Assembly (NCBI GenBank): GCA_015233195.1 | Contig: JADFYE010000021.1 | Location: 1 to 32,886, forward strand | Direction of reading: 5' to 3' | DNA from: Candidatus Omnitrophota bacterium | GTDB taxonomy: Bacteria > Omnitrophota > Gorgyraeia > Zapsychrales > Zapsychraceae | DNA: 32,886 nt | In this document: in pieces, positions 8,697-15,695 of the stretch | Layout: each line of letters begins with the position of its first letter | Numbering within the stretch: position 1 is the stretch's first letter | Notes under the pieces: model-generated | The model's input: only the letters and a program-made list of their open reading frames with translations | Database searches by the model: none | What the model was told of the DNA's origin: nothing | Position numbers and translations under genes: made by a program

Positions 8697-10881
8697 AGGC
8701 TTCTTCTTTCTCAATAAGAAATTTTTCTTTAAAACCTAATATCACAATCATAGCCAGCGCAAACATAAATGAAAATAATAAAATATAAGCTTTTGTATAC
8801 TGCAATGGCGTAAGAAAACGAAATACTACAGTATGTTCACCTGAGGGTATCCAGGCTCCTTTAAATGCATAATCCGCTCGTAATAGCCGGCTTTCACGTC
8901 CATCGATATAGATATGCCATTCTGGATGATACCCGTCGGTCCATAACAAAAATTTGGGTTGATTGAGATTTGTTTTTAGGCGTAACGCATTAGCATCAAA
9001 ATATAAGATTTTAACTTCGGCACTACCTTTAACTAACACTTTTGCGTTCAATATATTTGGGGCAAGAGATTTAAAATCTTCAGGAACACTATCTTTGATC
9101 GGTAAAAAAACATGGTTTTGAAGTGCCCCCAACATATTATCAAGTTTAATATAAAATTGTTCAGAAGAAGAATTCTCTTCAGGGATAGTGTTGTCAAAAA
9201 GTAGTAGTTTGTTAGCAACAAATGTTCGAATATTATCTACATAAATTAACTGTTGAAGATGGTCGAGCCATGGATTTACGTAGTGCTGAGTTGGTGCAAC
9301 TTTTAACAAATCCCCCTTCTTTTTATTATTGTTATCTTGCGGCATTACAGATATTTTTGTCGGTAATGAAAAATCCCGCAGATAAAAAGATGCGCGATCT
9401 ATGAGATAAGAAGGCTCGGTTGCAATGGAATTGCTATTCATATATACAGCAATTTCTATGGGCTGAATTATTATACTTAGCCAGAGCAGCCAACTTAGTA
9501 TATCCTTACCCCAATATCCCAGGATAGCTTGGATAAAAAAAAGTAAAGACATTCCAACAGAAATATAAGAACTTAAGCTTACTCCTGGCTGTGTAAAAAG
9601 CCCTAGAAAAAAAAGACAATGGATTACAATAATAAATATCAGAACCTTGATATTTTTACGACCCTGATGTTGTTTTAGAAAAACCCGAAGCTGATCCATA
9701 ACTAACAGAATAGCTATCGGGAGTACTCCTAACCAAAGGAATAGATGCATCATCCGCATATAACGAAATAAAAATACGTGTTCAAAAAGAAATGGATACA
9801 ATTTTCCGCCATGGGTTATGGCAATTAATGTTAAAAAAATTCCTGATAGGAGTAATAATGCGGTCCTTCGGGACGCTGGATTTAAAAATGCTAATAACGG
9901 CACAATAAAAAATAAATATGCGATATTAAAATCTTCTATCCTCATATCTGGGTGATTAGAGAATGTTTTTTCAAAATATCCATGCGCGATAATATCCCAT
10001 ACAACAACCGGAGCGCTTTTACCTTGCTCATCTTTAATTTCTCCGATAGAGATTTCTGAGGAATTGCTTGATCCTGCATGGCGCGAAGGCATGGCAAATC
10101 CTCCAGCCTTGGACTCAAAATATAAATCAAAAGCGGGCGCACAAGTTAAAAGAAAAAACACAAAAGTCATCAGGGTAAATAATTTATTTGTGCGCGAAAA
10201 AATATATAGCGACTTTAAAAAAATAAATGATTTTTTGGTGAAAAATATAAAAACAAAAAATAAAAATACACCTACGACTGTTAAATCAAAAAAAGGAATA
10301 TATGTAGTAAGCATCAATCCCAGAGAAAACCAAATCCCAAGAAACTGGTGTTTTTTCTTTTCATCAAAAAAAGCAAAAAGAAAATAAAAAAACCATATCA
10401 ACGGAACAAATAATAAAACATCAAAGCTGTAAAAAATTTGTCCGCCCCAAGAAAACAGCAAAAGTAAAAAAGCTGCTATCGCGGTTAGGCGGTCTTTTAA
10501 AAAAAGTCTTGCAAGAAGCCAAAAACCAACCAGCCCCACAAAATAATAAAATACACAAAATATAATATATGAATTGAATGCGGACATCCCAAAAAGTTTT
10601 AGTACATTTATGATCTGATAAAAAGGGTTAAACTCCCCCATTCTTCTTAAAAAGAAATTCCAGGGTACTCCTCCGGAATAAAAGGGATTCCATAAAGGAT
10701 AAACCCCATGCATGATATTATCCAAAAAAAATCTACTATCCCAATAGGAGACAAAAGCATCAACTGTTAATGACAGCCGTCCGGAAATATATTCCCATTT
10801 GGAGATAACCCATATAAAAAAAGGAAGAATGATTAAAAAAAAGAATTCATGAAGAGTAGATGCCAAAACGAATTGAAACAT
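8686..10881 (-). CDS. YfhO-like multi-pass membrane protein
   Basis: A 731-residue protein with about a dozen hydrophobic helices in the first two thirds and a mostly soluble C-terminal domain. That domain has the YfhO-type signature YHPEWHIYIDG ... RADYAFKGAWIPSGEH near residues 645-685, then a last helix. Family members are GT-C-like; B. subtilis YfhO is implicated in adding sugar to lipoteichoic acid, so a role in envelope glycosylation is reasonable. The acceptor here is unknown. ATG at 10881 has a weak AGG upstream. A perfect TATAAT (10914-10919, minus strand) without a good -35 precedes it and may be the operon promoter. Codirectional with all genes to its left. Confidence 0.78.
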   Translation of the reverse strand: MFQFVLASTLHEFFFLIILPFFIWVISKWEYISGRLSLTVDAFVSYWDSRFFLDNIMHGVYPLWNPFYSGGVPWNFFLRRMGEFNPFYQIINVLKLFGMSAFNSYIIFCVFYYFVGLVGFWLLARLFLKDRLTAIAAFLLLLFSWGGQIFYSFDVLLFVPLIWFFYFLFAFFDEKKKHQFLGIWFSLGLMLTTYIPFFDLTVVGVFLFFVFIFFTKKSFIFLKSLYIFSRTNKLFTLMTFVFFLLTCAPAFDLYFESKAGGFAMPSRHAGSSNSSEISIGEIKDEQGKSAPVVVWDIIAHGYFEKTFSNHPDMRIEDFNIAYLFFIVPLLAFLNPASRRTALLLLSGIFLTLIAITHGGKLYPFLFEHVFLFRYMRMMHLFLWLGVLPIAILLVMDQLRVFLKQHQGRKNIKVLIFIIVIHCLFFLGLFTQPGVSLSSYISVGMSLLFFIQAILGYWGKDILSWLLWLSIIIQPIEIAVYMNSNSIATEPSYLIDRASFYLRDFSLPTKISVMPQDNNNKKKGDLLKVAPTQHYVNPWLDHLQQLIYVDNIRTFVANKLLLFDNTIPEENSSSEQFYIKLDNMLGALQNHVFLPIKDSVPEDFKSLAPNILNAKVLVKGSAEVKILYFDANALRLKTNLNQPKFLLWTDGYHPEWHIYIDGRESRLLRADYAFKGAWIPSGEHTVVFRFLTPLQYTKAYILLFSFMFALAMIVILGFKEKFLIEKEEACEH

Positions 10882-10949
10882 TAGTTAACCTAAAAATATG
10901 TTTATGATTTTTAATTATAAAGTAATACCATAAATTTTCTAACAAAATC

Positions 10950-11987
10950 CTATATAATTTTTACTTCTCCCATAACCGTTATCTCTTCTCGGTCATGGTA
11001 CAGCTGACGAATTTTAAATAATTTACAAAGACTGATCAACCCAGTCTGTGGATTTCTAATTTTTTCTATGACTGTAATTGGATCAGCATATCCGACTTTA
11101 AAATTGATAATAAATTTATGACACCATTTATTTTCAACCCATTTTTTGATCAAACGCATAATAAGTTCTGGTTTTTCAATAATATCGCAAAATAACCAAT
11201 CTACACATTTCAATGAAGGCGGATGAAAACTTAAAGCATCTTCTTTCAAATGTTTAACATTCGGGTAAGTCAATAGCTCATCAGTAAGCGCGCCATTATC
11301 AACGGCAATTACATTCGCACCGCGTTTTAACGCGCTATAAGTCCATCCACCTGGAGCAGCACCCAGATCAATGACGGTCTCACCTGCCTTAGGACCTATG
11401 CCCATTATTTGATAAGCTTCTTCTACTTTTAGATAAGACCGGGACGGAGCGCGCGCATCCATTTGCATGCGTTGTTGACCGAATGCCATAGCCTGCAAAG
11501 ATACAAAAGCATGTTTAGAATCAATGAAATAAACAAAGAAACCAAATAGAAAATTTGATGAATATGGAATACCATTTTTTGCTAACTTCGCAACTCGAGA
11601 CATCCGTTTGCGTAATTTTTCAAACCAGCTTTGCTCGATCGTTTTAACCCGTTGAACACAATTATCTTCACCGGCTGATGAAAATCCGTAGAACCAAGTG
11701 CTCTCAATTTTCATAGCTTTGATTTTATCTATAAAAATACTAATCAAAGTCTCCACAAAATTATTTACAGATGAACCTTCAATATTTAAGGGGTTTTCTA
11801 ACATTATCAATGGAAAACACATTTCCCTGCAACGCGTATCTGGCAAGCCTAAGCTCTCATCAATATTGGCTAAAACCCATCCTGAACCATTTTTTATCGA
11901 CGAAAATTTATTTAATACTAATTCCCTTGATAAAATTTGCTCAAAACCACTTTTACATGTTACAAAAATATTCATAGAAATTTTCAT
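10950..11987 (-). CDS. RlmM-like 23S rRNA 2'-O-ribose methyltransferase
   Basis: Related to E. coli RlmM, which methylates C2498 of 23S rRNA. The open frame begins at TTG 12008, but ATG 11987 (or ATG 11975) is a better start and gives 345 residues, near the 366 of RlmM. The N-terminal half should hold the THUMP-like RNA-binding region. The SAM site DLGAAPGGWTY starts near residue 207, then IAVDNG. The K-D-K-E catalytic set is visible as K187 (RSYLKVEEAY), D268 (LFCDI), K297 (INFKVGY) and a Glu at 334-335 (REEITVMG). It is divergent from the next gene, with about 110 bases between. Target site inferred by family. Confidence 0.85.
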   Translation of the reverse strand: MKISMNIFVTCKSGFEQILSRELVLNKFSSIKNGSGWVLANIDESLGLPDTRCREMCFPLIMLENPLNIEGSSVNNFVETLISIFIDKIKAMKIESTWFYGFSSAGEDNCVQRVKTIEQSWFEKLRKRMSRVAKLAKNGIPYSSNFLFGFFVYFIDSKHAFVSLQAMAFGQQRMQMDARAPSRSYLKVEEAYQIMGIGPKAGETVIDLGAAPGGWTYSALKRGANVIAVDNGALTDELLTYPNVKHLKEDALSFHPPSLKCVDWLFCDIIEKPELIMRLIKKWVENKWCHKFIINFKVGYADPITVIEKIRNPQTGLISLCKLFKIRQLYHDREEITVMGEVKII

Positions 11988-12100
11988 TTTTGGGGTATCA
12001 AGTAACAAATTATTTGTTTCAATAATACCATAATAAATATTGAAATAAAAAATAACATTTTTTCTTGGTCAAGACAATTTAATCATGTAAATTAAATTAT

Positions 12101-12865
12101 ATGAAAAACCTCATGTGTAATAGTTATTGGAATTCATTAGCAGAAAACTATACCGATCAGGTTTTGGAAATCGCAAACTATGATATAAGCGGCGTATTAA
12201 AAGAAGAAATAAAATTTATTTCTAAAAACGCGGATACGGTTGCTGATTTAGGCTGTGGACCAGGTAAAACGCTTGAATTATTAAGTCCACATTTTAAAAA
12301 TGTTAAAGCAGTTGATTATGCTGCTGACCTGCTTAAACGCGCGCAAAAACGTTATAATTTTCGTAACGTTGAATACATTAAGCATAATCTTACCAGTACC
12401 AGATCAATTGGATTTAAAACTGACGCAGTTTTTTGTGTTAATGTAATGATCAGTCCGGTATTTGAACAACGTAAACGTATTGCAAAGAAAGTATGGCAAA
12501 CCACTAAGAAAAACGGATTAAGTGTTTTTGTGGTACCTTCATTTGAATCCATTCTGCATGTATATAATACTTTGCTTAATTATCAGATTCGTTTTGGTGT
12601 AAAACGCAATAAAAGTGTGGCTGATCTGGAACGAGTTTTTAAAAAAGAGGTTATTTCTGTTGTTGACGGGATAGTATCAATCGGCGGCACGCCGACTAAA
12701 TGTTACACAAAAGAAAAACTCGAATCGTTTATTTCGTCAATAGGATTTGAGCCAATAAGAACGCGTAAGATTGAATTCTCATGGGAGGAAGAAATGGAAA
12801 ATGTCCCCCAAAAAATAGCTGAACCATACCCGTGGGATTGGTTTTTATTGGCGCAGAAAAAATAA
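12101..12865 (+). CDS. Class I SAM-dependent methyltransferase
   Basis: A 254-residue Rossmann methyltransferase of the Methyltransf_11/25 type. Motif I is VADLGCGPGKTLELL (about 47-61), the acidic end of strand 2 is KAVDYAADLL, and motif IV is DAVFCVNVMISP. The substrate is unknown. It is the first plus-strand gene in the window. There is no Shine-Dalgarno sequence before ATG 12101, only an AT-rich stretch, so it may be leaderless or may start at the next Met four codons on. It ends 4 bases before the convergent lipoprotein gene without a terminator between them. Confidence 0.82.
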   Translation: MKNLMCNSYWNSLAENYTDQVLEIANYDISGVLKEEIKFISKNADTVADLGCGPGKTLELLSPHFKNVKAVDYAADLLKRAQKRYNFRNVEYIKHNLTSTRSIGFKTDAVFCVNVMISPVFEQRKRIAKKVWQTTKKNGLSVFVVPSFESILHVYNTLLNYQIRFGVKRNKSVADLERVFKKEVISVVDGIVSIGGTPTKCYTKEKLESFISSIGFEPIRTRKIEFSWEEEMENVPQKIAEPYPWDWFLLAQKK

Positions 12866-12869
12866 ACTT

Positions 12870-13331
12870 TTACTTGTTTATTTCGACTTTCCCTTCGCCA
12901 AATAGCCTCCATGGTCCGGTATATTTTAAACTTTGCTCTGTATCTTTCGTAATAACGATCACTTTTTTGGTTAGATGACCAAAGGCCACCTTCTCGCTTT
13001 GTTTAGGATCAGGAAATGTAGCATAGAATTTTATAGTATGTTCCCCCGCGTTAAGTTTTATATCTGTATCACTTTCTTTAGTGACAACCAAAGGAGGATT
13101 AGAATCTATGGCGATAGCATATCTGTCAACAAACATCTGATTGCTTGGAGGTCTACAATGCACTATCAATTTACCAGTATCCGCCCCAGGAGTTGATACG
13201 TCAAAACTAAATTTGTCTTGTGTTGCAGTTGTTGCCATTGCCGTAGCTTTCTCAATAGCCATAGTAGAAGCGCACCCAGACAAAGGCAATAACATCATAC
13301 CTAATATTACAATTAACAAATTTTTCTCCAT
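12870..13331 (-). CDS. Predicted outer-envelope lipoprotein
   Basis: The start at 13331 is fixed by AAGGAG eight bases upstream and gives 153 residues; the open frame extends further but without this signal. It has a signal peptide ending in the lipobox LPLSGC, so Cys20 should be lipidated. Residues 21-45 are an Ala/Thr-rich linker, followed by a beta-rich domain with an IAIDSNPPLVV ... IKLNAGEHTIKFY pattern. That resembles DUF2846/PEGA-like surface domains, but the match is weak. There is no catalytic motif. It sits 49 bases after the pyrimidine-dimer glycosylase gene. Confidence 0.75.
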   Translation of the reverse strand: MEKNLLIVILGMMLLPLSGCASTMAIEKATAMATTATQDKFSFDVSTPGADTGKLIVHCRPPSNQMFVDRYAIAIDSNPPLVVTKESDTDIKLNAGEHTIKFYATFPDPKQSEKVAFGHLTKKVIVITKDTEQSLKYTGPWRLFGEGKVEINK

Positions 13332-13380
13332 TTGATCATCTCCTTTTTGTTTGTTCCTTCCGGTGTCACACACTGTAACC

Positions 13381-13722
13381 TTATTTATTTTGATTATACA
13401 CGCATGCGCATTTTTTTGTTTTTAAAATTTTTATTTGTTGTTGCGGCGAATGAACAAATGCAGTCTGACTTTTATTACCGATAGCTAATTTTTTATCCAG
13501 GGCGCTATGGTGATTAAATCCGCGTAAATGCATTTCTTTGACTAAGAGTTCATGCCGTGCATATAACGCTGCCAGCTTGCCGTTCCATCGAAGTGTTTCA
13601 GGATGGCGGGAATATCCTTTTTTATGTAATGTAATAACAGACCAGATCGCGTGTAATTCGCGATGCTCGCCTAAAAGATGATTACGGCACAATTTTTGAG
13701 GTGGAAGATCCCAAATTCGCAT
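13381..13722 (-). CDS. Pyrimidine dimer DNA glycosylase (PF03013-type)
   Basis: DNA repair enzyme that excises UV cyclobutane pyrimidine dimers and nicks the abasic site. The proposed start is ATG 13722 (MRIWDLPPQKLCRNHLLGEH), with AGGAAG upstream; the longer frame to 13749 adds only nine residues. Length 113 residues, slightly shorter than T4 DenV at 138. The N-terminal LCRNHLLGEHRELHAIW has the HLL-GEHREL core of the family, which should supply the catalytic Glu, followed by RHELLVKEMHLRGFNHHSPL-like helix features. In T4 the N-terminal amine acts as nucleophile; here the exposed residue would be Arg or Met depending on processing. Typically found sporadically by transfer, which fits this accessory stretch. 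Confidence 0.82.
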   Translation of the reverse strand: MRIWDLPPQKLCRNHLLGEHRELHAIWSVITLHKKGYSRHPETLRWNGKLAALYARHELLVKEMHLRGFNHHSALDKKLAIGNKSQTAFVHSPQQQIKILKTKKCACVYNQNK

Positions 13723-13814
13723 ATGTAATAAAACTTCCTGAAGACACAATACAAAATTTTAAAATTCATTGTTATTAGTTATAGCATATTTTGGGAAGTT
13801 AAACTTAAAAATGG

Positions 13815-13840
13815 CATAAAAAAAGCCTGTTCAAAATAAT
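13815..13840. repeat. Terminator-like repeat unit, left copy
   Basis: The run of A followed by GCCTGTTCAAAAT resembles the left half of the tRNA-Asn terminator at 15021-15041 and a degraded copy at 14823-14838 (AAAAAAGCCCATCAAAA). The first two copies flank the BRO gene as direct repeats. Here only the left arm is present, so it cannot form the full terminator. The rest of the 210-base gap before the BRO gene holds the ribosome site GGAG (13951 region) and no recognisable gene. Confidence 0.45.
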
Positions 13841-13960
13841 ATTCTTAAAACCAGTTGTTTCAAAGGATATTTCGCTATAGAATGAAAATCAAAAAAAGAT
13901 TCTAATTGTCTTGCATTATGATATTTAATCAATAAGTATTAAATTTCCGGAGATACCAAC

Positions 13961-14800
13961 ATGACCAACGAATTGATCCCTCAAACAAAAATTGCAGTTT
14001 TTAGAAAAAAAGAAATACGAAAAACACTCCATAAAAATGAATGGTGGTTTTCTGTTGCAGATGTTGTAGAAGCATTGACTGACAGTAGTGACGTTAAACA
14101 ATATATTAAAAAAATACGCCAGCGCGATCCTCAACTGGACAGCAACTGGGGTACAATTTGTACCCCCCTTGAATTACTGGCGCCAGATGGCAAGTTGCGA
14201 GAAACAAATTGCGCCAACACTGAAGGCGTTTTCCGTATTATCCAATCTATCCCCTCGCCTAAAGCTGAACCTTTCAAGCGTTGGCTGGCTCGCGTTGGTT
14301 ATGAACGGGTACAGGAAATTGAAGACCCTGAATTGGCAACCAAGCGGACACGCGCCCTTTATAAAGCCAAAGGATATTCGGATGACTGGATCGAAAAACG
14401 GATGCGCGGCATTGCGATTCGGGAAGAATTAACCGATGAATGGAAAAAACATGGCGTTAAAGAAAACAAAGAATATGAAATTTTAACCGCTGAAATATCT
14501 AAAGCTACTTTCGGGCTTACACCCAGCAAATATAAAAAAATTAAAGGATTAAAACGCGAAAATCTCCGCGACCATATGAACGACCTTGAATTGATCTTTT
14601 CCATGCTTGGCGAGGCGTCTACAACACAGATCACTCAGGTTGAAAATCCTGAAGGTTTTATTGAAAATAAAGCTGTTGCTAAACGCGGTGGGAATGTTGC
14701 CGGGGTTGCAAGAAAGAAACTTGAACAAGAAACAAAACAAAAAGTTATTAGCCGACAAAATTATCTTCAAAAACCACAAAATAAATTATTGAGTAAATAA
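13961..14800 (+). CDS. BRO-N/DinD-like protein (phage antirepressor family)
   Basis: A 279-residue protein. Residues 10-110 form a BRO-N domain: IAVFRKKEIRKTLHKNEWWFSVADVVEALTDSS is the start of the family pattern, and FRIIQSIPSPKAEPFKRWLA the end. The C-terminal half (about 150-275) has GLKRENLRDHMNDLELIFSM and GGNVAGVARKKLEQ, as in DinD-type DNA-damage-inducible proteins. BRO-N proteins bind DNA and often come from phage. GGAG lies 8 bases before the ATG. It stands alone on the plus strand, flanked by short repeats, with no other phage genes in the window, so it looks like an isolated acquired cargo gene. Its function in the host is unknown. Confidence 0.82.
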   Translation: MTNELIPQTKIAVFRKKEIRKTLHKNEWWFSVADVVEALTDSSDVKQYIKKIRQRDPQLDSNWGTICTPLELLAPDGKLRETNCANTEGVFRIIQSIPSPKAEPFKRWLARVGYERVQEIEDPELATKRTRALYKAKGYSDDWIEKRMRGIAIREELTDEWKKHGVKENKEYEILTAEISKATFGLTPSKYKKIKGLKRENLRDHMNDLELIFSMLGEASTTQITQVENPEGFIENKAVAKRGGNVAGVARKKLEQETKQKVISRQNYLQKPQNKLLSK

Positions 14801-14801
14801 A

Positions 14802-14884
14802 TGCGGAATAAAACTATTTAATAAAAAAGCCCATCAAAAATCTATGGCAACAAATACACACTGCGGAATAAAACTATTTAATAA
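14802..14884. repeat. Two 23-bp direct repeats, 60 bp apart
   Basis: The 23-bp unit beginning TGCGGAATAAAACTA occurs exactly at 14802-14824 and at 14862-14884, just after the BRO stop codon. The 37 bp between contain a degraded terminator-like unit (AAAAAAGCCCATC). Two copies are not enough for a CRISPR array. They look like a local duplication or the scar of an insertion at the right end of the BRO cargo. Confidence 0.75.
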
Positions 14885-15011
14885 CTCCCCGCGCTCGGTC
14901 GTCCCTTCGGGACTCCTCAAGGGGCTCTGCCCCTATGACGCTCCCTATGGTCGCTGATACCCCGAAAGCGTGGGGACAATCTCCCCACACCCCTTGCCTC
15001 GCGGCGGAGTT
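14883..15011. repeat. 129-bp GC-rich multi-hairpin element
   Basis: The ends AACTCC-CCGCG (14883-14893) and CGCGG-C-GGAGTT (15000-15011) form an 11-bp inverted repeat with one bulge. Inside are nested and side hairpins: CAAGGGG/CCCCTTG (14918-14924 with 14990-14996), GTCCC/GGGAC (14901-14913), GGGG/CCCC (14921-14933) and TGGGGA/TCCCCA (14971-14987). It is much richer in G and C than its surroundings and has no ORF. The end sequence also matches the 3' end of the neighbouring tRNA-Asn gene. It may be a MITE-like element or a structured non-coding RNA. Confidence 0.6.
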
Positions 15012-15075
15012 TTTTCCAATAAAAAAGCCCGTTCAAATTAATGAACGGGCTTTCGGAAAAAACTCCCCCGCGAGG
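14997..15075. repeat. Large inverted repeat spanning the tRNA-Asn 3' end and terminator
   Basis: CCTCGCGG-C-GGAGTTTTTTCC (14997-15017) is mirrored by GGAAAAAACTCC-C-CCGCGAGG (15055-15075): 20 of 21 positions pair with one C/C mismatch. The terminator hairpin lies in the centre. The right arm includes the last 13 bases of tRNA-Asn, from part of the T arm to the discriminator. The left arm is therefore an antisense copy of the tRNA acceptor end just downstream in the same transcript. Confidence 0.7.
15024..15053 (-). terminator. Rho-independent terminator after tRNA-Asn
   Basis: AAAGCCCGTTCA (15024-15035) and TGAACGGGCTTT (15042-15053) give a perfect 12-bp stem with a 6-base loop. Read on the minus strand the stem is followed by a T-run, so it ends the tRNA-Asn transcript about 10 bases after the discriminator base. 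The T-run is on the minus side only, so it is less effective for plus-strand reads from the BRO gene. Confidence 0.85.
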
Positions 15076-15100
15076 GCTCGAACCTCGGACATAGTGGTTA

Positions 15101-15668
15101 CTATCTGACCTGTTTTACAACAGGAGTCGGACTTTCTCTTAGCCGATGTTTTTACATGACGGCTGCAGGTGTAAAGTCTCTGCACTTGCCCTCCCGATTA
15201 TATTAATCGGAATGCTAGCTCAGGATTGCCCTCCTAACGGTTCGGGTTTCCCTGACTTAGCCTGCTTTTTCACTTTAGTGTTTCCACTAAAGGCTGCTAA
15301 CTTTGCGTGCAGTTCTCGGTGACAATTCGCGCATAACATTATGCACTTATCCAACTCTAATTTAACTCTATCCCAACTTCGGGTATATCCCTTGCTGGAA
15401 ATATTAAAGTCTTTTTGAGCTGGATCAATGTGATGAAATTCTAACGCGTCAATACATCGATCATATCCGCATTTTTCACATTTAAAGCCTTTATGCTCTA
15501 CAGCCATTAGACGAACTTTTTTTCGTCTTGCATAAACAGCTTTGATGAGATAATCTCTACGATCTTTGTATGTCCGGTTGTCTTTCGCCACCTGTCCCTT
15601 GCTTTCTGCATTGCGAGGAGTAAATTAAATTCTATTTAAAGAAAGTAATCGTACTCGCTACGCTCGTA
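15101..15668 (-). ncRNA. Group I self-splicing intron in tRNA-Asn, IC3/trnL-like
   Basis: A 568-nt intron. P1 pairs the 5' exon GCUGU with the internal guide GUAGC (15657-15661), putting a U.G wobble at the 5' splice site; the last intron base is G. The core elements are present in order: P AGTCAGGGAAACC (15245-15259 region), Q GGCAATCCTGAGC (15218-15230), R GTGCAGAGACTTTACAC (15169-15185) and S AAGAGAAAGTCCG (15128-15140). P3 is GCAGG/CCTGC (15261-15265 with 15165-15169), P7 GACTTT/AAAGTC, P8 AGCCG/CGGCT, and P9 CCTGTT-GTAA-AACAGG (15109-15124). The P, Q and R elements resemble those of cyanobacterial trnL(UAA) introns. An HNH ORF is inserted between P2 and P3. Confidence 0.92.
15220..15591 (-). 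CDS. Intron-encoded HNH homing endonuclease
   Basis: A 123-residue protein on the same strand as the tRNA and its intron, starting at GTG 15591 with an AAGGGAC-type ribosome site. The HNH fold is clear: zinc knuckle C38-x2-C41, catalytic FHHID (H53, H54), and CANCHRELH with C87, C90, H91 and H95. The N-terminus is basic (RRDYLIKAVYARRKKVRL), as expected for DNA binding. HNH proteins in group I introns cut intronless target genes and drive intron spread; here the target would be tRNA-Asn. The last 24 codons overlap intron structure, including P3, P and Q, and the stop codon TGA lies inside Q. Confidence 0.9.
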   Translation of the reverse strand: MAKDNRTYKDRRDYLIKAVYARRKKVRLMAVEHKGFKCEKCGYDRCIDALEFHHIDPAQKDFNISSKGYTRSWDRVKLELDKCIMLCANCHRELHAKLAAFSGNTKVKKQAKSGKPEPLGGQS

Positions 15669-15695
15669 ACAGCCACTCGCTCTACCAACTGAGCT

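Noticed and set aside
10950-12008. TTG start at 12008 for the RlmM-like gene
   Set aside because: No ribosome site; the ATG codons at 11987 and 11975 begin where the family similarity begins.
13961-14800. Prophage remnant
   Set aside because: Only the BRO-N/DinD protein is phage-related; no integrase, capsid or lysis gene is nearby.
14802-14884. Short CRISPR array
   Set aside because: Only two repeats 60 bp apart, no further units and no cas genes.
14897-14925. Hammerhead ribozyme-like string on the minus strand (GAGGAG-TCCC-GAA-GGGA-CGACC)
   Set aside because: The first core base is U instead of C and the 3' core is GAC instead of GAA, both essential positions. It is more likely part of the GC-rich hairpin element.
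15220-15591. Free-standing HNH restriction enzyme or toxin
   Set aside because: It lies entirely within a well-formed group I intron on the same strand and overlaps its core, which is the hallmark of a homing endonuclease.
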